Assembly: GCF_001657475.1 (NCBI RefSeq)
Contig: NZ_LXEY01000007.1
Span: 1 to 64,000, forward strand
DNA: 64,000 nucleotides
Reading direction: 5' to 3'
Source: Enteractinococcus helveticum
GTDB taxonomy: Bacteria; Actinomycetota; Actinomycetes; Actinomycetales; Micrococcaceae
Below, in pieces: positions 37,090 to 46,632 of the stretch. The notes beneath the pieces were generated by a model. It had not been told where the DNA came from. It was given only the letters and a program-made list of their open reading frames with translations, and made no database searches. Each line of letters opens with the position of its first letter. Position 1 is the first letter of the stretch. Made by a program: the position numbers and the translations under genes.

Positions 37090-37315
37090 TAAGTGTGTAT
37101 CGTGCAAAGCTGCTGTCGTTAACGCAAAATTACTGTGCATAAAACAACATTATCCTCAGTTGCGCTGATTTATTGCCTGCGTCACAGTTGTAGGTGTGAG
37201 CGGCACCACACTCTCGGTCGAAGCGCTCAGGTCATCGGCTGCCTGCAGGCCCTGAGTAACTTGCCCGAGTTTGAGCATCGCCGTCACCCTTAGGATCACC
37301 ATTGAGGACTGCACC

Positions 37316-38698
37316 ATGACAACCCTGAAAAATCCTGCAAAGCGAGCATTGACCCGAGACCAAAAACGCGTTCTCGGAGCAACGCTGGTTGGTACCACCG
37401 TCGAGTGGTACGACTTCTTTATCTACGCCAACGCCGCAGCCATTATTTTCGCTAGCCAATACTTCGCGCCCGTCGGAGAAGAAAACCCGCAGCTAGCCCA
37501 ACTGTTGGCATATGCTTCGGTCGGGATTTCATTCCTCTTCCGCCCGCTAGGCGCAGTGCTAGCCGGTTGGATTGGCGATAAATACGGACGCCGCATGGTC
37601 CTGATGCTGACGCTGGGGCTGATGGGCATCTCCACAACCGTAATCGGTTTCCTGCCAACCTACGCCACCATCGGCGTCTGGGCCCCGGTTATGCTGATTG
37701 TGCTGCGCATCCTGCAGGGTGTCTCGGCCGGTGGTGAATGGGGTGGCGCGGCACTGATGGCCGTTGAACACGCACCCACACCACGTCGCGGACTCTTCGG
37801 TGCCTACCCGCAAATCGGGGTGCCACTTGGCATGCTGTTGGCCTCGGCCATCCTGGGCCTCTTCTCCCTGATTCTGACACCAGAACAATTCCAAGCCTGG
37901 GGCTGGCGCATCCCGTTCTTGGTCTCCTTCGTGCTGATCTTCGTGGGCTACTACATTCGCCGCAAAGTCGCTGAGACCCCGGTCTTCCAGGAGCTGCGCG
38001 ACAACGCCGCCCAAGCCAAAACCCCACTGCGCCAGCTATTCCAAGAAGACTGGAAAACCATCATCAAGGCCGCCCTGTCGTTTGCCGGAAACAACGCGGC
38101 CGGCTACATGGTCACCGGTGGATTCGTACTGGGCTATGTCACCACTACCCACGGCGTTTCCCAAACAAGCATGCTGACGCTGATCTCCGTGGCCGCCGCA
38201 TGCTGGATTGTCTCCACACTGTTCGGCGGCATCCTCTCCGACCGCTTAGGACGACGTCCGACCTACCTGATTGGTTTCGGTTTCCAGCTGGTCTGGGCCG
38301 TGCCAATGTTCCTGATGATCGGCACCGGCAACATCTGGCTCATCGTCTTCGCGGTTCTGGTCTTCACCCTGCCCATCGGTCTGACCTACGGACCCCAATC
38401 AGCCATGTACTCCCAAATGCTCCCATCGCGCACCCGATTGTCCGGCGTCTCGATCTCCTATGCCCTTGGTACGATCCTCGGTGGCGCGTTTGCACCCACC
38501 ATCGCCCAGTCACTCGTGGGCTCCACAGGCTGGATCGGCTCGGTTGGTGTCTATCTGGCCATCCTGGCGATCATCTCCGGCATCGCCGTGCTCACCATCA
38601 AAGAACCACGCGGCACCCCGCTGATTCCCGAACAAGAGGCAGCTCAGAAAGTTTCCGAGGTGCCCACCGTCGCTGAGAAGCAAAACGTTGGGGTGTAG
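37316..38698 (+). CDS. MFS transporter, metabolite:proton symporter (MHS) family
   Basis: 460 residues, about 12 membrane helices. Signatures are LVGTTVEWYDFFIYANAAAI, FRPLGAVLAGWIGDKYGRR and VLRILQGVSAGGEWGGAALM, and the second-half repeat GGILSDRLGRRPTYLIG. It is a paralogue of the MHS protein at 7948-9300. Substrates of the family include proline, betaine, shikimate, citrate and alpha-ketoglutarate. No enzyme gene is adjacent, so the substrate is unknown. The start 37316 is preferred over an upstream TTG because of GAGG 10 nt upstream. The codon use appears more G/C-biased than the gene before it. A terminator follows at 38748. Confidence 0.88.
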   Translation: MTTLKNPAKRALTRDQKRVLGATLVGTTVEWYDFFIYANAAAIIFASQYFAPVGEENPQLAQLLAYASVGISFLFRPLGAVLAGWIGDKYGRRMVLMLTLGLMGISTTVIGFLPTYATIGVWAPVMLIVLRILQGVSAGGEWGGAALMAVEHAPTPRRGLFGAYPQIGVPLGMLLASAILGLFSLILTPEQFQAWGWRIPFLVSFVLIFVGYYIRRKVAETPVFQELRDNAAQAKTPLRQLFQEDWKTIIKAALSFAGNNAAGYMVTGGFVLGYVTTTHGVSQTSMLTLISVAAACWIVSTLFGGILSDRLGRRPTYLIGFGFQLVWAVPMFLMIGTGNIWLIVFAVLVFTLPIGLTYGPQSAMYSQMLPSRTRLSGVSISYALGTILGGAFAPTIAQSLVGSTGWIGSVGVYLAILAIISGIAVLTIKEPRGTPLIPEQEAAQKVSEVPTVAEKQNVGV

Positions 38699-38747
38699 TC
38701 CCATGCCTTCTGCGATATAGCGGACATACGCCTGACGACGTCGTTCA

Positions 38748-38802
38748 CCACGAAGCCCCTAGACCCGACTTATGGGCTAGGGGCTTCGTGGTTTAATTTT
38801 GA
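38748..38802 (+). terminator. Rho-independent terminator after the MHS transporter gene
   Basis: The arms CCACGAAGCCCCTAGACCC (38748-38766) and GGGCTAGGGGCTTCGTGG (38774-38791) pair along their length with one bulged base and a 7-nt loop. They are followed by TTTAATTTT. Confidence 0.85.
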
Positions 38803-39033
38803 GTAGTCGTCGCTCAGCTCTCAAGATGATATGTGGTTTTATTTGTCAATGACCTCATTTTGTCGAGGCGTATTTGGCATGGCAAAGGTGTGACAAAGCA
38901 GGACAGCCAATTGTGTCCAAGATGCTGCAGTGTAATTATGACACGCTGCTGACGAGTCGTTTCTATCTGTCATGAGTGTCGATCAGCAGCGCAATAAGAC
39001 GAAGGTCAGGACAAGACCGGTAGGATGCGTTTC

Positions 39034-40587
39034 ATGACGGATAACGTGAATGTTGAGGTTTCGAACACTGATGAAGCGTCTTATGACCACCTAAGGCATT
39101 TTGTTGAAAAAGTAGAAGGCCTCGTCGCGAACGAAGACTATGTAGCGGCGGGCCATCTCGTTGCCGATGACCCTACTTCGGCATGGTTTGGTTTCCGTCC
39201 GGATAGGCTGTACGCGATCGTCGATGTGCTGATCTCGCAGCTTTCAGGTCCGGGACATTTTCTCACGACTGTTCACGCGGTGATGTCGAACCCCGACCCA
39301 GACTTGTTATTCAGCCAGGATGTCGTTGTTGGATCAGAAGAGTATAACCCTCGGCAGCAGTATTTTTTGGCCGTTATCCGGATGAGTGCATTCCGGTCCG
39401 TGGGGCTTCATAAAGATGCTGTGGAACAGGCCGAAGCCATGCGTCTGCAGCAAGGTCGACTCGTTTCTGTCTTTGACAGGCACGGTGGTTGGGCGTTAAG
39501 CACAAGTGTCCAGCTGGGCATTTCTGCTATGTTGGCAGGTGATTTTCACCGTGCGGTTTCTGCGTTCACTGAGGCTCAATTGCACGTGGAGGTTCCTGCT
39601 TTTGCGTTTCTGACACGCGATGCGCTTGTGAAGGCCGCTCTTGTTCAGGCTTCTTTTGGCGACTCGTACGATGCCGAGATGTTACTTGCCCGAGCAGAGG
39701 ATATCCCTCGCACGTCCAGCTGGGCAGAATCGCATATCGATGTTCACCGCGATTTTACCGAGATCCTTTTGCGTGGCGGACAGTTTGCAAAAGAAGCCTT
39801 GGAAAAGATTCAGCTTCATGATGTTGGTGAAATGTGGCCGTTCTATATCGTGGCGATGTATCACCTGATGGAATCGTCCGGTTACCGAGAAGCCCTGGAA
39901 TACCAACTCAAGATGTTTGAAACATTGCCGGTGCCAAAGGCGGAGGGACACGGGTTTTCCGGAAGTGTCATTCCGCTCAAACGCGCGCTACTGGCAATGA
40001 GTGCAGGACGAGGTACCGAAGCACAGGAACTCCTAGGTCAGGCCGATCAGGACATTGTGTATACCCGGTTGATCCAAGCAGCATCGCATCTCTACGGAGG
40101 AAGGCCAAAAGAGGCCTTGTCGCACGCAACCCAGCTCCGGTCCCAGACAGCTGGTCTGCGTCTTCTAGAACTTCGGAGACTGGCAATAGTCGCGGCTGCA
40201 AATTATGCAACTGACAATGTTCGGGACAGCTTGAACGCTCTGGAGCAAGCAGCAAAATTCCCACGAGGTCTCACTGAATTTGAGATTCGAATATTTAGTC
40301 CGGAAACGCGTCGGCTGGCCACACAACACATCAAGCAATGGCCACAAGAAGATGGAGGCCCCTCGACGTTCTTGACTGGACTCCCTGATCCTGGCGCGGC
40401 ACTAAGCGAACGAGAATTGGTCATTATACGAGAAGTTTCCTTAGGGCATTCCCGAGCCCAAATCGCAGAGAATCTTTTCATCTCGCTCAATACAGTTAAA
40501 TCGCAGTTACAGAGCGCATACCGCAAGCTTGGCGCCACCTCTGCTTCATCGGCCGTGCGTGAAGCAGAACGTAGGGGCTTACTCTAA
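39034..40587 (+). CDS. LuxR-type transcriptional regulator with long helical sensor region
   Basis: 517 residues. Only the C-terminal 60 residues are clearly assigned: a LuxR/FixJ helix-turn-helix (LSERELVIIREVSLGHSRAQ, IAENLFISLNTVKSQLQSAY, RKLGATSASSAVREAERRGL). The first 440 residues are helical and look TPR-like (GDFHRAVSAFTEAQLHVE, SYDAEMLLARAEDI, YREALEYQLKMFE). There is no ATPase motif, so it is not a full LAL/MalT protein. The start at 39034 has GGTAGG 9 nt upstream. The ATG at 39025 lies directly on that site. It is convergent with the Tad pilus operon, which it could control, but nothing in the sequence shows that. Confidence 0.8.
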   Translation: MTDNVNVEVSNTDEASYDHLRHFVEKVEGLVANEDYVAAGHLVADDPTSAWFGFRPDRLYAIVDVLISQLSGPGHFLTTVHAVMSNPDPDLLFSQDVVVGSEEYNPRQQYFLAVIRMSAFRSVGLHKDAVEQAEAMRLQQGRLVSVFDRHGGWALSTSVQLGISAMLAGDFHRAVSAFTEAQLHVEVPAFAFLTRDALVKAALVQASFGDSYDAEMLLARAEDIPRTSSWAESHIDVHRDFTEILLRGGQFAKEALEKIQLHDVGEMWPFYIVAMYHLMESSGYREALEYQLKMFETLPVPKAEGHGFSGSVIPLKRALLAMSAGRGTEAQELLGQADQDIVYTRLIQAASHLYGGRPKEALSHATQLRSQTAGLRLLELRRLAIVAAANYATDNVRDSLNALEQAAKFPRGLTEFEIRIFSPETRRLATQHIKQWPQEDGGPSTFLTGLPDPGAALSERELVIIREVSLGHSRAQIAENLFISLNTVKSQLQSAYRKLGATSASSAVREAERRGLL

Positions 40588-40683
40588 TGTTCTCTAGCGA
40601 TCGGGCGCACGCTTGTTATTAGCTGTATGTTGTGATTCGACGGACTTTCTCGTCATAAATGGGGGATCAGATACTTCGGAATT

Positions 40684-40750
40684 GGACGTGTAGAAGTGTT
40701 GTACAGGTTTTTCGGATATGTACAAAAAACTGAAAATTTTGTACACGTCC
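40684..40750. repeat. Nested inverted repeats between the LuxR-type gene and the Tad operon
   Basis: Outer arms GGACGTGTA (40684-40692) and TACACGTCC (40742-40750) enclose inner arms TGTACAAAA (40719-40727) and TTTTGTACA (40737-40745). The inner pair has A and T runs on its sides and could end transcription from either converging gene. Outer and inner arms overlap on the right, so they are alternative structures. Confidence 0.5.
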
Positions 40751-40809
40751 ATAAAGGTTGTTCTCTAACGCTGTTCACAGGTTTGGATGGCAGCCACAAA
40801 AATTCGTTA

Positions 40810-41436
40810 CTAATTCACCATGAGCGCCAGAACGGCTCCCAATACCATCGAAGGGCCGAAAGGCACTTCGGATCCTTTGACCTTGCCGCGACGAATCAGC
40901 ACGATCAGCGCTGCCAGCCCGTTGACGAGAAATGCCAGTAGGGTACCGATAGCCACGTGTGACCAACTGAACCAGCCGAGTAGAAGACCGATGACACTGG
41001 CGAATTTCACATCTCCCAGACCGAGCCCAGCCGGGGAAATGAACGCCAGGATAAAGTACGCCAGCATCAGTACAAGGGCAGCCAAGAGAGCCCGCCCGAA
41101 CGGTGCCCAACCGATGCCGGTTGCTGCAGCGATCCCGAGCGGCACCAGCATGGCGAGCGTTGTGGAAGCAACGGGCTTATCGGGTAACCGGTGTACAGCA
41201 AGATCGATAACGACTAACAGTGAGCATCCGACGACTGCGGCTAATAGAGCGATGAGCTCCGCGGGATGATCCGTGAGCATTGCAGCGCCGAATCCACCGG
41301 CTGCTGCCAGTAAGACATGGAACCTGGACTGCACCCATCGCGAGTTGCCGGGCACGTATGCCAAGATCGCGCGGGTCAGAGCCCAAGCGGCTCCCGCAGC
41401 AATGACGGCATTGAGAATAGCGACGGTGATGCTCAC
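40810..41436 (-). CDS. Prepilin peptidase (A24 family) of the Tad pilus
   Basis: About 208 residues, mostly membrane helices. The two catalytic aspartates are seen in LLVVIDLAVHRLPDKP and in the GxGD motif GLGLGDVKFASVIG. Such enzymes cut the leader of Flp-type prepilins (here the product at 48026-48256) on the cytoplasmic face. The start is a GTG at 41436, whose last bases overlap the tadC stop (GTGA). The longer open frame upstream lies inside tadC and is not used. It is the last gene of the nine-gene Tad operon. Confidence 0.85.
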   Translation of the reverse strand: MSITVAILNAVIAAGAAWALTRAILAYVPGNSRWVQSRFHVLLAAAGGFGAAMLTDHPAELIALLAAVVGCSLLVVIDLAVHRLPDKPVASTTLAMLVPLGIAAATGIGWAPFGRALLAALVLMLAYFILAFISPAGLGLGDVKFASVIGLLLGWFSWSHVAIGTLLAFLVNGLAALIVLIRRGKVKGSEVPFGPSMVLGAVLALMVN

Positions 41437-42329
41437 ATGCCACCAAATGCTTCTATCATGTTCAGCACAGCTGGCCCCATGACCACGATGAACAAGACCG
41501 GCAGAATGCACAGCATCAGTGGGGCTAACACTTTGACCGGGACTTTCTGTGCCTTTTCTTCCGCTCGTTGGCGGCGCTTCAACCGCATTTCATCAGCCTG
41601 GGTGTGCAGTACTCCTGCCACGGATATGCCGTAGGTATCGGCCTGGAAGACCGCCCGGACAAAACGTCGCAGATCATTGACGTCGGTGCGCTCGGCCAGC
41701 GCCCGGAAGGCATCTTTGCGGGAGCTCCCCATCTGAATATCTTGCTGCGTGCGCACGAGTTCTTCAGCTAACGGTCCGCGACCGTTCTCGCCGGCACGGG
41801 CCATGGCGCCGTCGAAACCCAAGCCAGCTTCTACTGCGATGGTCATTTGGTCGAGCGTATCAGCCAGCTCAATCTCAATGCGTTCACTGCGTTTCTGTGC
41901 GGCACTATGTGCCAACAGCTCGGGCAGAAAATAACCAACAACGGTCACGAGCACAGTGACCAGAACACCCAGCGGTGGCGGACCCGTGAGCAACACGATC
42001 GCATTGAGCACCAGGGCGATGCCGACCCACAGCAATTTGAGTTTCAGCAGCTTGACCAATGGCCACGCCGCGGGACGACCGGCCAAGCTGAGCTGCCGGT
42101 CCAAGACCCGCACCACCAGACCAGGCGTGAGTGTACAGACCAACTCTTGTATCGAACTGCGGGTCGATACGGCGTCGTCGTGGGTGTCTTCCGTCAGCTC
42201 GGTGTGGCCTGAGCGCGCCAGATTGGCTTGTGCGAGTCGCCGGGTCGGGTCAAATACTTGCCACAGGTTCCACAACCCAATGCCTACGGCAAGGGCGATT
42301 GCAATGGCTGCTGCGATGAATGCCGGCAT
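41433..42329 (-). CDS. tadC: TadC, Tad pilus inner-membrane platform protein
   Basis: About 298 residues, a type II secretion F-domain protein. It has an N-terminal helix (AFIAAAIAIALAVGIGLWNL), two central helices (LLWVGIALVLNAIVLLTG, VLVTVLVTVVGYFLPELL), the F domain with DTLDQMTIAVEAGLGFDGAM and YGISVAGVLHTQADEMRLKR, and the final helix VLAPLMLCILPVLFIVVMGP. It pairs with TadB to form the platform on which the TadA motor acts. Its ATG overlaps the tadB stop by one base (TGATG), and its stop overlaps the peptidase start. Confidence 0.88.
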   Translation of the reverse strand: MPAFIAAAIAIALAVGIGLWNLWQVFDPTRRLAQANLARSGHTELTEDTHDDAVSTRSSIQELVCTLTPGLVVRVLDRQLSLAGRPAAWPLVKLLKLKLLWVGIALVLNAIVLLTGPPPLGVLVTVLVTVVGYFLPELLAHSAAQKRSERIEIELADTLDQMTIAVEAGLGFDGAMARAGENGRGPLAEELVRTQQDIQMGSSRKDAFRALAERTDVNDLRRFVRAVFQADTYGISVAGVLHTQADEMRLKRRQRAEEKAQKVPVKVLAPLMLCILPVLFIVVMGPAVLNMIEAFGGM

Positions 42330-43282
42330 CAAAATTTCACCTCGACGGTTTTGCGTAACCACAGGCCACCCAGAAGCAACAGGCTGGCACTGATGCCAAG
42401 CAGTACGTAGCCGATTGGCGTTTCGATAAAGGGCGCCAAATAGGCGGGGTTGGTCAGCAGTAAAAAGCCGCCCACACCGAAGGGGAGCAGCATCAGGATG
42501 ACGGCGGAGAGCCGACCTTCGGCGCTCAGGGTGGCAACCTGGCGGCGGATTTCGTTGCGCTGTCGGATGGTGCCGGCGACGCCGTCGAGAACTTCGGCAA
42601 GGTTGCCGCCGACTTCGCGGTTGATTGCGATGGCCTGGGTGACCCAGGTGAAGTCTTCGCTGTCCATCCGCTGGCCGGTGACTTCCAGTGCTTCACCAAG
42701 GTCGCGGCCGACTCGGGTTTCGTTGACGACGCGAGTGAATTCCTCTGCGGTGGGACTCTCGGCTTCTTCAGCCAGGGACGCCAGTGCTTGGGGCAGACTG
42801 TGACCGGCGCGCAGGCTGGAGGCCATCAACAGCAAGGAGTCTTCGAGCTGGTCAGCAAATAATTGTTGGCGCTTTGCGATCCGCAGACCAATGACCCATC
42901 GGCTGATAACCGGCACTGCGATCATCAACAGCAGCCCGATCAGGACATTGCCGAGGACCCAACCGAGCACACCCGCCACGAGTGCACCGATGATGATTCT
43001 CAGAACAAACTGTTCGGGACCTATCTTCACAGCTGCCAGATCCAATAACTGCGTGCCGGCCGGTGTTCCGCGATCTCGTCGACGTCGCTCGACACGATTG
43101 GTCACCGCGGCGAAGGCACGGTGTAATGGGTGGGGCGGGGGGTTCACGCCGGGACGACGTCGGGCGAATGGTACCCGTGCGGGCCGGGGCATGATCAGTG
43201 CATAGGCTAATACCCCAACGGCCAGCGCGGCCGTCACCGCGGCAGTCACGAGGAGTGCGGTGCCCTGTGTTGAAGTCATCAT
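42329..43282 (-). CDS. tadB: TadB, Tad pilus inner-membrane platform protein
   Basis: 317 residues with the same fold as TadC. Helices ALLVTAAVTAALAVGVLAYAL and VLGWVLGNVLIGLLLMIAVP precede the F domain (LLLMASSLRAGHSLPQALA, VGRDLGEALEVTGQRMDSED, AIAINREVGGNLAEVLDGVA). Two more helices end the protein (LSAVILMLLPFGVGGFLLL, YVLLGISASLLLLGGLWL). The two adjacent ATG codons at 43282 and 43279 both overlap the tadA stop. AGGAGG lies 9 nt before the first. Confidence 0.88.
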   Translation of the reverse strand: MMTSTQGTALLVTAAVTAALAVGVLAYALIMPRPARVPFARRRPGVNPPPHPLHRAFAAVTNRVERRRRDRGTPAGTQLLDLAAVKIGPEQFVLRIIIGALVAGVLGWVLGNVLIGLLLMIAVPVISRWVIGLRIAKRQQLFADQLEDSLLLMASSLRAGHSLPQALASLAEEAESPTAEEFTRVVNETRVGRDLGEALEVTGQRMDSEDFTWVTQAIAINREVGGNLAEVLDGVAGTIRQRNEIRRQVATLSAEGRLSAVILMLLPFGVGGFLLLTNPAYLAPFIETPIGYVLLGISASLLLLGGLWLRKTVEVKF

Positions 43283-44739
43283 TGGCCCGTGCCTCCTTGA
43301 GGTAGCGCAAAGATCTTCGGGGATACGGTGATCCCCAGATCATCGAAGCGTTCGGTAAAGCGCGGACGAATACCGGTAGACACGGGGCGTCCGAGGAAGC
43401 GACCTGATGCATCGACACCCGCTGAGTAGTCGAATAAGAAGACATCTTGCAGGGTGACGGTGTCGGATTCCATGCCTTGGACTTCGGTGACCGCCGTGAC
43501 ACGTCGGGTGCCGTCACGCAGTCGAGTCAGCTGCACGATCACATCCACTGCTGAAGCGATCTGTTCCCTGATCGCGCGCAGTGGCAGGTCCATGCCTGCC
43601 ATCAGCACCAAGGGTTCTAACCGGGAAATCGCATCCCGTGGCGAGTTCGCGTGCACGGTGGACATGGAGCCGTCGTGTCCGGTGTTCATGGCCTGGAGCA
43701 TGTCTAAGCTTTCGCCGCCACGGACTTCACCGACCACAATGCGGTCCGGGCGCATCCGTAACGAGTTGCGCAGCAGATCTCGAATCACCATGCCACCTTT
43801 GCCTTCGACATTGGGTGGACGGGATTCAAGCCGTACAACGTGTTCCTGCTGCAACTGCAGTTCCACAGAATCTTCAATTGTGATAATACGTTCGGTATTC
43901 GGGATGAACGACGACAGTACATTGAGCAGCGTGGTCTTACCGGTGCCGGTACCACCGGAGATGATGATGTTGAGATTCGCATTAACGCACGCCTCGAGCA
44001 GTTCGGTCATCTGTGGCGTCAGGGTGCCAAAGCGCAATAAGTCTTGGACCGTATGCGGGTTTTTGCCAAACTTGCGAATAGTCAACGATGAACCATTAAA
44101 CGCTAACGGCGGGATGATGGCGTTGACGCGGGATCCATCTGGCAAACGGGCATCGACCATTGGGGTCGATTCATCGATTCGACGTCCCATCCGAGACACG
44201 ATGCGTTCGATGATCAACCGCAGGTGCTGTTCGGAGGAGAACCGGGCATCAGAGGGCTCCAGACGGCCATCGCGCTCCACATAAATGGCATCTGGTCCGT
44301 TGACCATGACCTCGGTAACCGAATCGTCCTCGAGCAATGGCTCCAGTGGACCGTAGCCCAACAAATCGTCGCGGACCGAATCATTCAGGCGCTGACGTTC
44401 CCCGGAGGACAGGGGAATTGAGGCCTCTTCGACCACTCGGTTGAGCTCAGCACGCACGATGCCGTGCAGCTGCTCTTCGGTCAGCGACGGATCATTGAGC
44501 CGGGCCCCGATGCGATCATAGAGCTTCTTGGCAGCTTCACCCTTGAGCGCTCGGAACGCATTTTCTGGATCCGCGGTGGTTGTGCTGCGTTGACGCTTGC
44601 GGGCAGATGGTTTTTGCTGTGCTGCGGCAGCTTGGAGCCGAGAAGGCTGCGGCGCAGGATCCTCATGAGCCTCCGCGTGTTCTCGTGGAAAGGAACCGGG
44701 CTGTTGTTGGACGCGGTGCAGACGTCGTGACAAACTCAT
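43279..44739 (-). CDS. tadA: TadA/CpaF secretion ATPase of the Tad pilus
   Basis: 486 residues. An N-terminal basic and disordered part (about 1-60) is followed by the ATPase. The Walker A motif is IISGGTGTGKTTLLNVLSSF near residue 260. The Asp-box/Walker B area is RIVVGEVRGGESLDMLQAMN with the His-box STVHANSPRDAISRLE. Earlier signatures are LGYGPLEPLLEDDSVTEVMV and VDARLPDGSRVNAIIPPLA. It is the cytoplasmic motor for assembly of the Flp pilus. It overlaps tadZ upstream by 4 nt and tadB downstream. Confidence 0.92.
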   Translation of the reverse strand: MSLSRRLHRVQQQPGSFPREHAEAHEDPAPQPSRLQAAAAQQKPSARKRQRSTTTADPENAFRALKGEAAKKLYDRIGARLNDPSLTEEQLHGIVRAELNRVVEEASIPLSSGERQRLNDSVRDDLLGYGPLEPLLEDDSVTEVMVNGPDAIYVERDGRLEPSDARFSSEQHLRLIIERIVSRMGRRIDESTPMVDARLPDGSRVNAIIPPLAFNGSSLTIRKFGKNPHTVQDLLRFGTLTPQMTELLEACVNANLNIIISGGTGTGKTTLLNVLSSFIPNTERIITIEDSVELQLQQEHVVRLESRPPNVEGKGGMVIRDLLRNSLRMRPDRIVVGEVRGGESLDMLQAMNTGHDGSMSTVHANSPRDAISRLEPLVLMAGMDLPLRAIREQIASAVDVIVQLTRLRDGTRRVTAVTEVQGMESDTVTLQDVFLFDYSAGVDASGRFLGRPVSTGIRPRFTERFDDLGITVSPKIFALPQGGTGQ

Positions 44740-45926
44740 GATCGGGAATCCTTTCTGCCTGCGCGGTGGGTGATTGCATCAACGAGGTTCAGATCATCTG
44801 CAAGCACCGAGTTGACGATTGGGCGTAGTGCTTTGACCAACGGGTCGCGTGGTCGAGACTGGGCCAGTGGAACACCGGTGTTGACGGCGGCTAAGGCCCG
44901 CTTGGAGGTGGGAATCCGTATGACGTCGTTGACCCCTAGCGTTTGGGCGACATCCTGTGGGGTGACCCCATCTTTGGTGTCGGCAAAGTTTGCCACCACC
45001 TGGGTGGCGTCACTGAACATTTGCAGCAGCGATAGGGTGTCGACGACTTTTCGTATCCCGTGAATCGAGGGCACACTCAACGATGTCAGTAATAACGGGT
45101 CGGTGGTGTGGTCTAAGGCAACCAGGGTGGCATCGGAGAGCCCGGTGGCCGTGTCGATCACAACGAAGGCAAACTCGGCAATAAGGGTGTCGAGCAGTTG
45201 ACTGATCTGCGTGGTGGAAATCGTGTCGGCCGTGGCTGGATTATCGGGGGCGGGCAGCACCAGTAGTCCTGATGCATGCAGGGTCAACCGACTTTTCAGT
45301 GCAATGGTGTCACCATGGGTGACGCTGTGTAGGACGTCGTCCAACCGATATTCAGGCTCCAGCCCAAGTGTGGTGGCAACGTCTCCGAATTGTAGATCCA
45401 GGTCCACCAGTACTGTGGAGTGCGGCTGAGTCTGGGCCAGCGCAACCGCGAGGTTGGTGGCAACCAGAGTTTTGCCGACCCCACCTGCGGCAGACACTGG
45501 GCTGATCACCCGGCCCCTGGGTTGCTCGGGGGCGGTTGGGGACTCGTCAGTTGCCAGCGATTGTGCTCGGTGTTCGGCTTGGCTGAGGCGCTGTTGGATC
45601 TCATGCGGTTCGGCTTCTGCCGGTATCAGGTCAGTGACGCCGGCGCGCATCGCCGGCAGGCTCATAGCTTCAAGCTGTTCAACGACCAATAAGACCACGC
45701 GATGGGCATGCTGTGCGGTCAGATCGGTGGCCAGTTCGAGGCTCAGTACGTGGTCGTGCCGAGCGTCCAACACTAAGACATCAGGAAGTGTGTCAGCGTA
45801 CCAGTCGTGGAACTCGTCGAGTTGTTCAAGCGTGGGCATGGGGACTCGTAGGTGCGTTGTCCCGGTAGCTTTGGCGAATTTCGCTTCGAGATCTTCACCG
45901 GAAGTGGCAATGGCTATGTGTGTCAT
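44736..45926 (-). CDS. tadZ: TadZ/CpaE-like ParA-family ATPase of the Tad pilus
   Basis: 396 residues. An N-terminal receiver-like domain (about 1-125, with DVLVLDARHDHVLSLELATD) leads into a MinD/ParA ATPase with the deviant Walker A SPVSAAGGVGKTLVATNLAV near residue 150. Further signatures are VLVDLDLQFGDVATTLGLEP and FVVIDTATGLSDATLVALD. TadZ/CpaE proteins place the pilus machine in the cell. The gene overlaps cpaB upstream and tadA downstream by 4 nt each, so the whole set is one translation-coupled operon. Confidence 0.88.
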   Translation of the reverse strand: MTHIAIATSGEDLEAKFAKATGTTHLRVPMPTLEQLDEFHDWYADTLPDVLVLDARHDHVLSLELATDLTAQHAHRVVLLVVEQLEAMSLPAMRAGVTDLIPAEAEPHEIQQRLSQAEHRAQSLATDESPTAPEQPRGRVISPVSAAGGVGKTLVATNLAVALAQTQPHSTVLVDLDLQFGDVATTLGLEPEYRLDDVLHSVTHGDTIALKSRLTLHASGLLVLPAPDNPATADTISTTQISQLLDTLIAEFAFVVIDTATGLSDATLVALDHTTDPLLLTSLSVPSIHGIRKVVDTLSLLQMFSDATQVVANFADTKDGVTPQDVAQTLGVNDVIRIPTSKRALAAVNTGVPLAQSRPRDPLVKALRPIVNSVLADDLNLVDAITHRAGRKDSRS

Positions 45927-46621
45927 CCGAAGAGGTCCTCTCGATCAATGGTGGTGGAGCTATCTGGTGCATCCGCTGGTTCCAACGAGAGCCAGACACC
46001 GTGAAATTCGGCGGCATTGACGACCAGTGGTGCATCGGCTGCATCCACGGCCAGGGTGACCATGAGTGATTCGGCAGCGGGTTGTTCGGTTGCTGCGCCG
46101 TCGTCAGTTATTTCCATCACGGCACCGCCTTGCACGTTGGTGACCAGGACTTTGTGCAGCAGCAGTCGGGTTTCTTGATCGGAACTGACAAACAGGCCGA
46201 CGGTGTCTCCGGCAGCAAGGTAGCCGCCGATGACCCGCGTTGTTGGTAACTGGATGGTGACTTCGTGGTGGCCAGCCGGCACTTCAGGTGCGGCATCTTG
46301 GCCCGGGGAGACGAATCGTGTGCTGAGGACTTGTTCTCCGGGATAGAGTTCGGACACGGTGACGAGGCCTGCGACGTCGTCCAGCGATTGCACGGCATCT
46401 GGCGCAATGGTGGAGGCAGGAAGTTCTTCAACCGAGACGTAGTCTGGCAGTTCTGCGGCGGCAGTGCCCGTGGGCACAGTATCGGTGACCACCAGGACTT
46501 GGGCAGGGGAGAGATCCGACATTGCGCGAGCATCGGCTCGATTGACGTAATTGAACACCAGCACTCCGGCGATAATGGCCAGGACTGCAGAACTAATGAT
46601 GGCGAGTAAGCGGCGTGACAT
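45923..46621 (-). CDS. cpaB: CpaB/RcpC-like Tad pilus assembly protein with SAF domain
   Basis: 232 residues. One N-terminal membrane helix (LLAIISSAVLAIIAGVLVFNYV) is followed by an SAF domain (QVLVVTDTVPTGTAAAEL, VSVEELPASTIAPDAVQSL, GEQVLSTRFVSPG) and an RcpC/CpaB C-terminal part (VTIQLPTTRVIGGYLAAGDTVGLFVSS). CpaB-type proteins lie outside the membrane and help assemble or pass the pilus. Eleven bases separate it from the TadG-like gene before it, and it overlaps tadZ by 4 nt. Confidence 0.82.
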   Translation of the reverse strand: MSRRLLAIISSAVLAIIAGVLVFNYVNRADARAMSDLSPAQVLVVTDTVPTGTAAAELPDYVSVEELPASTIAPDAVQSLDDVAGLVTVSELYPGEQVLSTRFVSPGQDAAPEVPAGHHEVTIQLPTTRVIGGYLAAGDTVGLFVSSDQETRLLLHKVLVTNVQGGAVMEITDDGAATEQPAAESLMVTLAVDAADAPLVVNAAEFHGVWLSLEPADAPDSSTTIDREDLFG

Positions 46622-46632
46622 GGGAGAAGACC

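Noticed and set aside
43454-44284. 276-codon plus-strand open frame inside tadA
   Set aside because: Antisense to a well-conserved ATPase, very Ser/Arg/Thr-rich, no family. It is a shadow frame.
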